DNA of 64,000 nt, from positions 128,087 to 192,086 of the forward strand of contig JAOUMJ010000002.1 of assembly GCA_029881495.1 (NCBI GenBank). Direction: 5' to 3'. How positions within the stretch are numbered: position 1 is the stretch's first letter; every line of letters begins with the position of its first letter. This stretch comes from Nitrospinota bacterium. Its GTDB lineage: Bacteria; Nitrospinota_A; UBA7883; JACRGQ01. Position numbers and translations under genes: made by a program. Positions 55,789 to 63,193 of the stretch are shown here, one piece after another. Under the pieces are notes generated by a model. That model was given only the letters and a program-made list of their open reading frames with translations. It was not told the origin of the DNA and made no database searches.

Positions 55789-58593
55789 ATGGGTCGTGCA
55801 AAAGATGATGAGATATCCTTGCCCGGAAATATAAATTCAAGGACTGGAAACATACTGCTCGCATGCTTTTTCATGTCGGGTGCGGCGGGGCTTGTATATC
55901 AGGTTGCGTGGGTTCGCATACTTTCACTCGTCTTTGGCAATACCATATACGCGGTATCCATCGTAGTTGCGGGATTCATGACCGGGCTTGCTCTTGGAAG
56001 CCATGTCTGGGGGAAGTGGATCGACAAGATCAAGGTTCCTCTGAATACATACATTAAACTGGAGATCGGGATTGCGCTAGCATCTTTGGCAATTACACTC
56101 CTTATATTTCTGCTTGACGATGTCATCGTGAGCCTTATGTCGGTTGACTCCATTTCGTCAGGCGGATGGCTGATAGTAAGATATATCCTCGTTTTCATCC
56201 TTCTTCTTGCTCCTACTTTCCTGATGGGCGGTACCACACCGGTGATGAGCAAGTTTTATGTGAATGATTTTGAAAAGGTAGGGGAGGGGATAGGATCCAT
56301 TTACGCGGCGAATACATACGGCGCAATGTTTGGCTGTTTCTTCACAGGGTTTCTGCTTGTCCCGTTCATAGGAGTAAATGCAACGATCGCGTTTGCGGCG
56401 TTCCTTAACATGCTCGTGGCATGGATACTTACTCTTCTCGGCAAAAATTTTGCGATGGACAGCGGCGAAAAGAGCCTCGCGATAAACAGCGCTGAAAAGA
56501 AGAGCAGGAAAAAGGAGAAGAAAGCGGTTCAGGAGTCTGCCGGCGTATCTGTCGAAAGATACCGGGGATCCGTAAATACCGCGCTTGCGCTCATCCTCAT
56601 CTCAGGTTTCAGCATGTTGGCATTTGAGGTATTGTGGACCCGCGGTTTTATTGTCTCCTTCAAATCAACTGTCTATCTCTTCAGCAATCTCCTTACAGTA
56701 TTCCTTCTCGGCATGGCGTTCGGGAGCCATCTTTCAAGCAGATGGATCGACAGGCTGGAAGACCCATTAAAGATTTTCGGACTTGTTCAGGTGGGCATAG
56801 GACTCTTCGGGATACTTAGCGTTGTATTCTTCTCCTATTCGGAAAGCCTTGCGTCCAGTCTGGGGATGATGCTTGGGCAGATAACCTGGGTGAAAGATAT
56901 AATAGTGATGTTTATTCTGATGCTCTTTACATTCTTCCTCCCCGCAACCCTGATGGGAATCTCCTACCCGGTCATCTGTCGTGTTGCCACGGATTCGCTC
57001 AGTTCAATAGGAAAAGACGTCGGCCTCGTTTATGCGGTTGGTACCGCAGGCGGAATTGCCGGCTCGCTTTTCGCAGGTTTCCTTCTGATACCCTCCTTCG
57101 GTTTGCAGTATGGAATCTTTATTGTCTCTGCGATCTCTCTCATAAACGGCTATGCCGGCCTTTTTAACTCCAATTCGCGAAAAACTCTTGGGCCGGTTCT
57201 TCCAATAACGGCGGTACTGGCTATTATGACCGTAATAGGCTTCAAAATATCAGGTACCGATATCGGCATCGGGACGAGGTCGGATGGCAGGCTGATTTTC
57301 AGCAAGGAAGACGTTATGGGGACGGTCAAGGTCGAGGAGAAGTGGGAAAATGGGCCTTTGACCCTTATGGTAAACAACTACCAGCTGGCGACAAGCGGCG
57401 ATATCGCCGTTCGTTTCGGGCATATCCCGCTCCTGCTAAAACCGGATTCAAAAGATGTCCTTGTGATATCACTTGGCTCCGGAATAACGTCAGGTTCGGT
57501 CGGTGATCATCCGGTCGAAAGCATTGAGTCGGTAGAAATAGTGCCGGCGCTACTTGATATCCAGCCTCTGTTCAAGGAGTACAACCATAATATAATCGCA
57601 GACAAGCGTTTTCACCTTACTTTCTGGGATGGAAGGCATTATATAAAGGTTACCAGGAAGAGTTACGACCTCGTCATCTCGGACCTGTTCCAGCCTGACA
57701 GCGCCGGTGTTGGGAACCTGTACAGTCTGGAGCATTTCCGGAATGTGAAGAAAAAGCTGAAGAGCGGTGGAGCAATGGCCCAGTGGCTCCCACTCTATCA
57801 GATCTCGCCCGAAAGCCTGAAAGTGGTTATGCGCACCTTCGCCTCCGTTTTCGAGCATGTCGTCGTATGGTCGGGCGATGTAAACAGCGAGTTTCCGACG
57901 CTGATGCTTCTTGGCTCTTCCGAACCGATCTTGATAAATCCGGCAATGCTTCATGAGCGGATGGATACAGAGTCCGTAACGATGGACATGATCGAGTACG
58001 CTGATCCGCTCTCTTTTCTCAGCTTTTATGTCATGGATCGTGATGGTGTGATGAAGTTCACGGAAGGATCGCCGATAAACAGCGATAACAGGCCGGTAAT
58101 AGAGTACACGGAACCGCGCAAAATATGGAACCGGAAGGAAAACGCGGTGTTCAACTTCGCTTCGCTTGTTTCGGCGCGACAACTCTCCACTAAACTTCTC
58201 CCTGGCGCGGATGAAGACGCCGAATTGTACACAGCGATAAAGAAATATTTTGATGCCCGCACAAAACTTCTGGAAGGGAAGGTGGAACATGCAAAAAGAA
58301 ACTACAATCTGGAAGTCGAGAAGTATAAAGAGGCGGCAGCGCTCGCTCCAATTGATCCCTATCTTGCGCTTTCGGTGTTTGATCTCGGATATCTCTACTA
58401 CAACAGGGGAGATCTCAAAACCGCAATTAAACTTTTTGAATGGACAAAGGTGATAAATTCGGATTTACCAGAAGTTCATTTCTATTTGGCGAAAACATAC
58501 CAGAAATTGGGGATGCCGGAAAAATCGGAGAATTCATTCAAGGAACTGGCGCGATTGCGTCCTCAATTGGCCGAAAAACTGGTGGTCAAATAA
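55789..58593 (+). CDS. Fused membrane transporter/spermidine-synthase-like protein with C-terminal TPR
   Basis: A 934-residue protein. Two sets of membrane helices (about 20-225 and 265-500) each carry MFS-like LGS(H)xWG/SRW-I-DR loops: GLALGSHVWGKWIDKI and MAFGSHLSSRWIDRLED. Residues about 515-780 form a spermidine-synthase-like Rossmann domain (VLVISLGSGITSGSVGDHPVESIESVEIVPALLDI; SYDLVISDLFQP; NLYSLEHFRNVKKKL). C-terminal TPR repeats follow (about 830-930). The GxGxG is GSGITSGSV, close to the family form. Such fused proteins are widespread and their substrate is unproven. It lies 6 bases after the NtrC-like gene. Confidence 0.83.
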   Translation: MGRAKDDEISLPGNINSRTGNILLACFFMSGAAGLVYQVAWVRILSLVFGNTIYAVSIVVAGFMTGLALGSHVWGKWIDKIKVPLNTYIKLEIGIALASLAITLLIFLLDDVIVSLMSVDSISSGGWLIVRYILVFILLLAPTFLMGGTTPVMSKFYVNDFEKVGEGIGSIYAANTYGAMFGCFFTGFLLVPFIGVNATIAFAAFLNMLVAWILTLLGKNFAMDSGEKSLAINSAEKKSRKKEKKAVQESAGVSVERYRGSVNTALALILISGFSMLAFEVLWTRGFIVSFKSTVYLFSNLLTVFLLGMAFGSHLSSRWIDRLEDPLKIFGLVQVGIGLFGILSVVFFSYSESLASSLGMMLGQITWVKDIIVMFILMLFTFFLPATLMGISYPVICRVATDSLSSIGKDVGLVYAVGTAGGIAGSLFAGFLLIPSFGLQYGIFIVSAISLINGYAGLFNSNSRKTLGPVLPITAVLAIMTVIGFKISGTDIGIGTRSDGRLIFSKEDVMGTVKVEEKWENGPLTLMVNNYQLATSGDIAVRFGHIPLLLKPDSKDVLVISLGSGITSGSVGDHPVESIESVEIVPALLDIQPLFKEYNHNIIADKRFHLTFWDGRHYIKVTRKSYDLVISDLFQPDSAGVGNLYSLEHFRNVKKKLKSGGAMAQWLPLYQISPESLKVVMRTFASVFEHVVVWSGDVNSEFPTLMLLGSSEPILINPAMLHERMDTESVTMDMIEYADPLSFLSFYVMDRDGVMKFTEGSPINSDNRPVIEYTEPRKIWNRKENAVFNFASLVSARQLSTKLLPGADEDAELYTAIKKYFDARTKLLEGKVEHAKRNYNLEVEKYKEAAALAPIDPYLALSVFDLGYLYYNRGDLKTAIKLFEWTKVINSDLPEVHFYLAKTYQKLGMPEKSENSFKELARLRPQLAEKLVVK

Positions 58594-58636
58594 AAATCAG
58601 ACTTGCTAGTTTAACGTAACGTTGAATGATGAAAAG

Positions 58637-58659
58637 ATAACGATACGATAAATCGTTAT
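58637..58659. promoter_or_regulatory. Perfect 8-base dyad, candidate operator
   Basis: ATAACGAT (58637-58644) and ATCGTTAT (58652-58659) are exact inverted repeats with a 7-base spacer. It lies about 220 bases before the predicted transcription start of the NosZ-like locus and about 45 bases after the spermidine-synthase-like gene. Confidence 0.4.
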
Positions 58660-58847
58660 ATGGGGAAGCCAGGGCGACACAATATAAGGTATTGAAAAAA
58701 CAAGCATGCTTTTCCAGCTGCGTAGTTGAAAAAAAATGGTGTTTAACGTTACATTAGGCTGAATCCAGTTTGGAGAAATAGGTGGCAAACGTTTGAAATT
58801 GCAGACAAAAATAATAAAAAAAAAGATGGAGTTATAGGGTTTACGTT

Positions 58848-58893
58848 TGGTATATTATTCCCACTTCACCTCATCTTCTTGAGGTAGGAAGTG
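58848..58893 (+). promoter_or_regulatory. Extended -10 promoter with 5'-end mRNA hairpin
   Basis: TGG-TATATT at 58848-58856 is an extended -10. The expected start lies near 58863. Right there a hairpin begins: CACTTCACCTCA (58862-58873), a 6-base loop, TGAGGT, a 2-base bulge and GAAGTG (to 58893). A stem at the very 5' end can protect mRNA from decay, as known for ompA of Escherichia coli. No good -35 was found. Confidence 0.5.
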
Positions 58894-58952
58894 TCTTTAA
58901 GGGAACACAGTACTAGTAGTGAAAAAAGTTAACTTAAAAAGGGGGTGAGATG

Positions 58953-59381
58953 GTGAAAAAATTAAGTATTCTTGGTGCAATGGTTTTTGCAGTTACTTTA
59001 GCTGTAACAGCTTTTGCCGCAAAACCAGCTATAGCTAGGGTTCTTGGTGGTGGTTCAGCCATAACAGATACTCTGCAGATAGGTGAGATTACAAGCATCG
59101 GAAACAAGCAGTTGACGATAGCTACCCAGTTCGAAGAGAAATCAAAAACCTATACTTTGGACCTGTTACCGAATTGTTATGTTATGACCGCTTCACGAGG
59201 CGAGTTCAAGAAATTCTCTGAGCTCAAAAAGGGTGACCTTGTTGCTGCGTACGGATGGTACAAAGGTGGCAAGTGGAACGCTGTAAGGATAGACATTCTT
59301 GATAAGAATGACTACCTCGTAAAGAGATTGGCTGCTGATGCGAAAGCAAAAGTGTATTACAAACATGAGAACGTAAAATAA
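58953..59381 (+). CDS. Small exported protein preceding the NosZ-like gene
   Basis: A 142-residue protein. GTG 58953 (MKKLSILGAMVFAVTLAVTA) is favoured over ATG 58950, as GGGGGTG at 58941-58947 is too near the ATG. The mature part is small and beta-rich: LQIGEITSIGNKQLTIATQFEEKSKTYTLDLLPNCYVM then FKKFSELKKGDLVAAYGWYKGGKWNAVRIDIL, an OB-like pattern as in DUF5666-type proteins. It has one Cys, no heme site, and no lipobox. It lies 22 bases before the NosZ-like gene and shares its biased codon use, so it is probably made in quantity with it and may serve as its partner or metal carrier. Confidence 0.6.
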   Translation: MKKLSILGAMVFAVTLAVTAFAAKPAIARVLGGGSAITDTLQIGEITSIGNKQLTIATQFEEKSKTYTLDLLPNCYVMTASRGEFKKFSELKKGDLVAAYGWYKGGKWNAVRIDILDKNDYLVKRLAADAKAKVYYKHENVK

Positions 59382-59403
59382 AAATTTGAGGGGGTGAGTG
59401 ACT

Positions 59404-61203
59404 TTGAAAAAATATGTTGCCTATTTTATGGCGATAGCTGTTGCGTCCGTGTTTTCATGGAGCACAACGGCAGAAGCTAAAAAAGTAGTGCTGACCGAGT
59501 TTGATAAACGCGATTGGCACGTAACAGAAGGCCAGGATAACGACTCCCCGTTACGCGACTACGCAATTCTTTATGATGCGGGTGGTGTTGACGGTGCTCT
59601 GGGCGTTATCGGTATACCTTCAATGAGGACCTACAGGCACATCAGGTGTGGTGTTGACTTGCACAACTTCCCATTTTCGGGATCAAACGCAGGTAACAAC
59701 AACGGTACTCCGGACGGTAAATATCTCTATGTTTCCGATAAGGGTTCCGACACAATTGCCGAGGTAAACCTGCAGACAGGTTGGGTTGAGAGAATTTTCG
59801 CTCTGCCGAAACCTTTTGGTATCCATCACAGTGCGGCTCTTGCACCGAACGGTAAATACCTCTTCGCAACTGGAGAGCTTACCGGTAAAATGCTCAAGCT
59901 TCGCCTTGAAGATGGCGCTACCACAGTTCTTGATATTCCGCCTGCACCTAGCGCACCGGACTATCCTGACACCAGCAAAGATGGTAAATACGTTTTCTCC
60001 GGAAACTATTATCACTCGGCTATTATGGTGTTCAGCCAGGATCCCTTTAAGCTTATTAAAGAGATTCCAGTTGGTAAGAACCCACACGGTACGAACGTAA
60101 GCCCGACAAACAGGATCGTAGCAGTCTGCGATAAACTCTCAGCTACCATTTCGGTTATCGACGTGGAACAGCTCAGGGTCGCAAAAGTTATTCCTGTTGG
60201 TGCGGGTCCGCTTCACAACCAGTTCGACACGCTTGGAAAGTACGACTACATTTCCTGCTTCGTGTCTGACTCTACTTCGAAACTCGATATGCAGAGAATG
60301 CAGTTGGTTGACGAGTTCCCGATTCACTACCGCGTTGGTCACAACTCAATAGCTCCTGACAACGGGTACTATGTTTCGCAGAACAAGTTCTCCACCGGTC
60401 TCTTTACTCCGACCGGTATCGTTTTCGCAGTTAACTTCGAGCTTCAGGATATCGACGAGTCTTCCGACACATACGGTAAGTCCGTTAAGATCATCCCTGT
60501 TGACGGCGAGCCGCATGAAGGAAGGATGATTTTCGCATCCTACATTCAGAGGTGGAACACCGGTAAGGGCGAAGAGCTCTTCTCGAAAGGTTATAACCTT
60601 GGTGACTACCATGTAAGCTTTGATGTTGGACCTGGTGTCAACAGCAAAACAAGGCCTCAGCTTGAGCCTGCTCACTGGAAAAACACCAAGAAATACTGGA
60701 TCGCAAGGGATAACGGTAAACCTGGTATAACAAAAGAAGGCGATGTTCATGTTATTCGCATAAAAGCCTTCTCATACGGTTATGTTCCAAGGTTTATCCA
60801 CGTTCCTCAGGGCGCGAAAGTCCGCATAATCTTCACAAACATCGACAAAGCGGCCGGTCTTACAAAGAACCCGGACGTTACGATGGGTATGGCAATATAC
60901 GGTCACTACGGCTTCAGGACCATGATCATTGGTCCTCGCGGTATGTCGGCTGTTGCCGAGTTTGAAGCAGATAGAGCGGGCGAGTACGAGTTCTACTGCC
61001 AGCACTTCTGTGGTCCGTTGCACCTTGAGATGCGCGGTACCTTCTTCGTTGATCCGAAAGGAAAACAGGCTTCTCTTGCAGTTGGTGACTACGACCGCGT
61101 AGCACAGCAGGAACAGCTGGTAGACGAGGGAGAGCGCGAGTGGCTTGTTGGTACAAACAGGCTCCTTAACAAGCTCAAAGAGGGTAACGAACCCACCATA
61201 TAG
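59404..61203 (+). CDS. Divergent nitrous-oxide-reductase-like copper protein (beta-propeller plus CuA cupredoxin)
   Basis: A 599-residue protein with a Sec signal (to about residue 24, TTAEAKK; no twin Arg). TTG 59404 fits the GAGGGGGTG ribosome site better than GTG 59398. Residues about 60-440 form a YVTN/lactonase-like propeller (DGKYLYVSDKGSDTIAEVNLQTG). Histidines match NosZ CuZ positions: H87 in DLHNF, H141 in GIHHSA, H228 in NPHGTNVSP, H271 in GPLHNQFD, H313 in VGHNS, H371 in GEPHEG. The C-terminal cupredoxin has CuA ligands H501, C532, C536, H540, M543 (C-x3-C-x3-H-x2-M). The usual His-His pair is His-Asn at 87-88, though H142 could supply a seventh ligand. It is about 40 residues shorter than common NosZ. 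Probably reduces N2O, but another substrate is possible. Confidence 0.75.
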   Translation: MKKYVAYFMAIAVASVFSWSTTAEAKKVVLTEFDKRDWHVTEGQDNDSPLRDYAILYDAGGVDGALGVIGIPSMRTYRHIRCGVDLHNFPFSGSNAGNNNGTPDGKYLYVSDKGSDTIAEVNLQTGWVERIFALPKPFGIHHSAALAPNGKYLFATGELTGKMLKLRLEDGATTVLDIPPAPSAPDYPDTSKDGKYVFSGNYYHSAIMVFSQDPFKLIKEIPVGKNPHGTNVSPTNRIVAVCDKLSATISVIDVEQLRVAKVIPVGAGPLHNQFDTLGKYDYISCFVSDSTSKLDMQRMQLVDEFPIHYRVGHNSIAPDNGYYVSQNKFSTGLFTPTGIVFAVNFELQDIDESSDTYGKSVKIIPVDGEPHEGRMIFASYIQRWNTGKGEELFSKGYNLGDYHVSFDVGPGVNSKTRPQLEPAHWKNTKKYWIARDNGKPGITKEGDVHVIRIKAFSYGYVPRFIHVPQGAKVRIIFTNIDKAAGLTKNPDVTMGMAIYGHYGFRTMIIGPRGMSAVAEFEADRAGEYEFYCQHFCGPLHLEMRGTFFVDPKGKQASLAVGDYDRVAQQEQLVDEGEREWLVGTNRLLNKLKEGNEPTI

Positions 61204-61244
61204 GCTGATGTCTCAATATTATTGAGATGTATTGGACTTATAAC

Positions 61245-61278
61245 GAGACCGGGTGTAACAGCCCGGTCTCTTTTTTTT
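61245..61278 (+). terminator. Strong terminator directly after the NosZ-like gene
   Basis: GAGACCGGG (61245-61253) and CCCGGTCTC (61262-61270) form a perfect 9-base stem with an 8-base loop, followed by eight T. A smaller hairpin TCTCAAT-ATT-ATTGAGA lies just before it (61211-61227). The next gene starts only 12 bases later, so downstream genes depend on read-through or a hidden promoter. Confidence 0.92.
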
Positions 61279-61289
61279 ATTGAGGAATA

Positions 61290-61793
61290 ATGAAATCTTC
61301 GGTACGGATAATTTGCGCGATCCTGATGGTCGCGGTGTATATAGGATGCTCCGGCAAAAAAGCCAGTTCCATGCCTGCAACTCCGCCAGATCAGGTTGTA
61401 CTGCATTTTTATGACCTGTTAAAGGATGGTGGCAAGATCGCGAACAGGGAGGCCTTCAATATGGTCAGCACCAAGTACCGAGGGCTTGATCCGAATGATT
61501 TCAGGAAGTGGACCGATACCTACAACAGGGATTCAAAAATCTCTATTATGGAGACCGTTGTCCCGGTTGCTCCGGATTCAAAAGGGGATATGGTCGCAAA
61601 GGTTATTATGGAAGTACAGACGCCATCAACTTTTGGCGATTACTTTTCCACTACGAGTAATGTCAATCTCATACTTGACAAGGATTCAAACGAATGGAAG
61701 ATAGACTTCATGGCGGATACCATCGATGAATCCGAATATCTGAATGCGCCCGCAGAGGCGAATTCCCCGGATGGGGAGAACCAGGAACAATAA
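61290..61793 (+). CDS. NTF2/DUF4878-like lipoprotein of the b/c module
   Basis: A 167-residue lipoprotein with lipobox VYIGCSGKK. The mature part PPDQVVLHFYDLLKDGGKIANREAFNMVSTKY and NVNLILDKDSNEWKIDFMAD has the long first helix and final beta strands of NTF2-like/DUF4878 lipoproteins. It stands in the same position relative to cytochrome b as the NTF2-like gene at 38.7 kb does to its fused relative. Its stop is 1 base before the cytochrome b ATG. Function is unknown; likely helps build or link the complex. Confidence 0.65.
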   Translation: MKSSVRIICAILMVAVYIGCSGKKASSMPATPPDQVVLHFYDLLKDGGKIANREAFNMVSTKYRGLDPNDFRKWTDTYNRDSKISIMETVVPVAPDSKGDMVAKVIMEVQTPSTFGDYFSTTSNVNLILDKDSNEWKIDFMADTIDESEYLNAPAEANSPDGENQEQ

Positions 61794-61794
61794 A

Positions 61795-62430
61795 ATGATG
61801 AATAAAGTTATTGATTGGCTGGATGTAAGACTTGGAGTAAAGGGATTCTATAAAGAACATATCGAATACTCTTTGCCTGAGAGCGCCAGCTTTTGGCACC
61901 TGTTCGGCGGACTAACGATCGGCTGTATTATAATTCAGGTTATTACCGGTTTTTACATGACAATGTACTACGTTCCGGTTCCAGAACTGGCTCATGAGAG
62001 CATAAAAACCATGTGCAATACCACAACATTTGGCGCGCTGTTTCGTAACGTGCATCGATACAGTTCTACTGCGGGGATATTCTTTCTGTTTATCCATGCG
62101 ATACACGTTATGTCACGTCGCGCTTACCGCGCTCCACGCGAGCTTACATGGTGGGTTGGGATCATTCTTGCCGGCCTCTTTATTCTTCTCCTTATTTCCG
62201 GGATCATCGTTCCCTGGGATTGGAGAAGCTACTGGGAACTTATCATCTGGGCAGACTGGATCGACAGCATTCCGCTTATTGGCGACAGCCTTAAGGGATT
62301 GGTCCTCTCAAGCTTTACACTTGGCAGAAACTACGCCGTCCATATCATTTTATTGCCGGTGGTGCTGTTTTTCTTTCTGCTGATCCACATAGTGCTTGTC
62401 CGCAAACTGGGGTTGTCAGATCGCGCGTAA
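61795..62430 (+). CDS. Cytochrome b (split form, N-terminal part of bc-type complex)
   Basis: A 211-residue cytochrome b6-type protein. ATG 61795 (or 61798) follows CAGGAAC; an upstream in-frame ATG (61744) lies in the lipoprotein gene. An amphipathic start WLDVRLGVKGFYKEHIEYSLPESASFWHLFGGL leads to four helices. Heme ligands are in NVHRYSSTAGIFFLFIHAIHV and NYAVHIILLPVVLFFFLLIH. GWxxSGIIxPWDW-like LLLISGIIVPWDWRSYWEL is typical. It pairs with the next gene, which supplies subunit IV and heme c. It probably oxidises quinol for the copper enzyme upstream. Confidence 0.9.
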   Translation: MMNKVIDWLDVRLGVKGFYKEHIEYSLPESASFWHLFGGLTIGCIIIQVITGFYMTMYYVPVPELAHESIKTMCNTTTFGALFRNVHRYSSTAGIFFLFIHAIHVMSRRAYRAPRELTWWVGIILAGLFILLLISGIIVPWDWRSYWELIIWADWIDSIPLIGDSLKGLVLSSFTLGRNYAVHIILLPVVLFFFLLIHIVLVRKLGLSDRA

Positions 62431-62470
62431 ACGCGCTTGTTAATCTGAAAAAAATGGAGATTGTAAGATA

Positions 62471-63193
62471 ATGTTTTGGGGAAGAAAAGATGCAAAATGG
62501 TGGCCGCACTATCTGCTGACGCTGTCAGGAGTGATGGTTGTGGTGCTCATCATAGTCAGCTTGCTTGCGACTTTATATCCGGTGCCGGATGATGCTCCTA
62601 TGGTCATACCTATGCCGGATGACGGGGAAAATGTTCCAGGGCCTGAATGGGTTTTCCTCCTTTTCTGGATGCCGTTCTGGTATTTCAAGGGGAGGATGAA
62701 AAAGTACCTCGTGTTCATGACAGTAATACCGATTCTAGCTCTTATTTTCTTTATTCTACTTCCATATCTGGACAAGCTTCCGCTTGCGAAATATTTAGGG
62801 AAAATTCCGAAGTTGAACAGTTTTATGGAAAGTGCCAAACAGCTTCCAAAAGGGATAAAGAGAAGCTTTATTTACGGGATCCCGGCGTTGGCGTTTGCCC
62901 TCGTCCTTGGATTCAGTTTTGTTGCTACGGGACATCAGGCGAAGATACTTGGTTGTGATTCGTGCCACAATCCCGCCATGGGACACAGAATGGCGATACC
63001 GCCAATTGATGTTTTCAACTACTATATGGTCGATAGAGCGAGGCAGATCGGCGTCGGCAAATACAGGGCCGGCAAGGAAAGTCTCGAAGGGAATTCAGGA
63101 AGATTTTTTCAGGATACTGGAGACACCGAGGGTGGGTACAAGGACGCAAACTGGCAAATGAGGCATATGTATGAACCAACCTTCACCTGGTAG
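62471..63193 (+). CDS. Subunit IV-like/monoheme cytochrome c protein of the b/c complex
   Basis: A 240-residue protein with three membrane helices (about 14-36, 80-97, 138-155). The first periplasmic loop has PGPEWVFLLFWMPFWYF, a PEWY-type quinol-site motif with V for Y. After the last helix comes C162-DSCH166 in GCDSCHNPAMGHRMAIPP, a short heme c site with likely His or Met ligand near by. The C-terminus MRHMYEPTFTW repeats that of the fused protein at 39.4 kb. Together with the upstream cytochrome b it forms a Rieske-less b/c module. Confidence 0.85.
   Translation: MFWGRKDAKWWPHYLLTLSGVMVVVLIIVSLLATLYPVPDDAPMVIPMPDDGENVPGPEWVFLLFWMPFWYFKGRMKKYLVFMTVIPILALIFFILLPYLDKLPLAKYLGKIPKLNSFMESAKQLPKGIKRSFIYGIPALAFALVLGFSFVATGHQAKILGCDSCHNPAMGHRMAIPPIDVFNYYMVDRARQIGVGKYRAGKESLEGNSGRFFQDTGDTEGGYKDANWQMRHMYEPTFTW

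Larger units (their letters stand above)
58594..58952. other. Gene-free 359-base regulatory region before the NosZ-like locus
   Basis: No gene was found. It holds AACGT-A-ACGTT (58613-58623), an ATAACGAT-N7-ATCGTTAT dyad (58637-58659), a partner inverted repeat of the first at about 58744-58755, an extended -10 (58848-58856) and a 32-base hairpin (58862-58893). It is strongly AT-rich with long A runs. Confidence 0.55.

Noticed and set aside
57550-58290. 246-codon reverse-strand open frame in the spermidine-synthase-like gene
   Set aside because: Antisense to a recognisable Rossmann domain; no features of its own.
58606-58757. Integron attC-like site
   Set aside because: The inverted arms do not show the GTTRRRY/RYYYAAC core pair with the usual paired inner boxes, and no integrase or cassette array is present.
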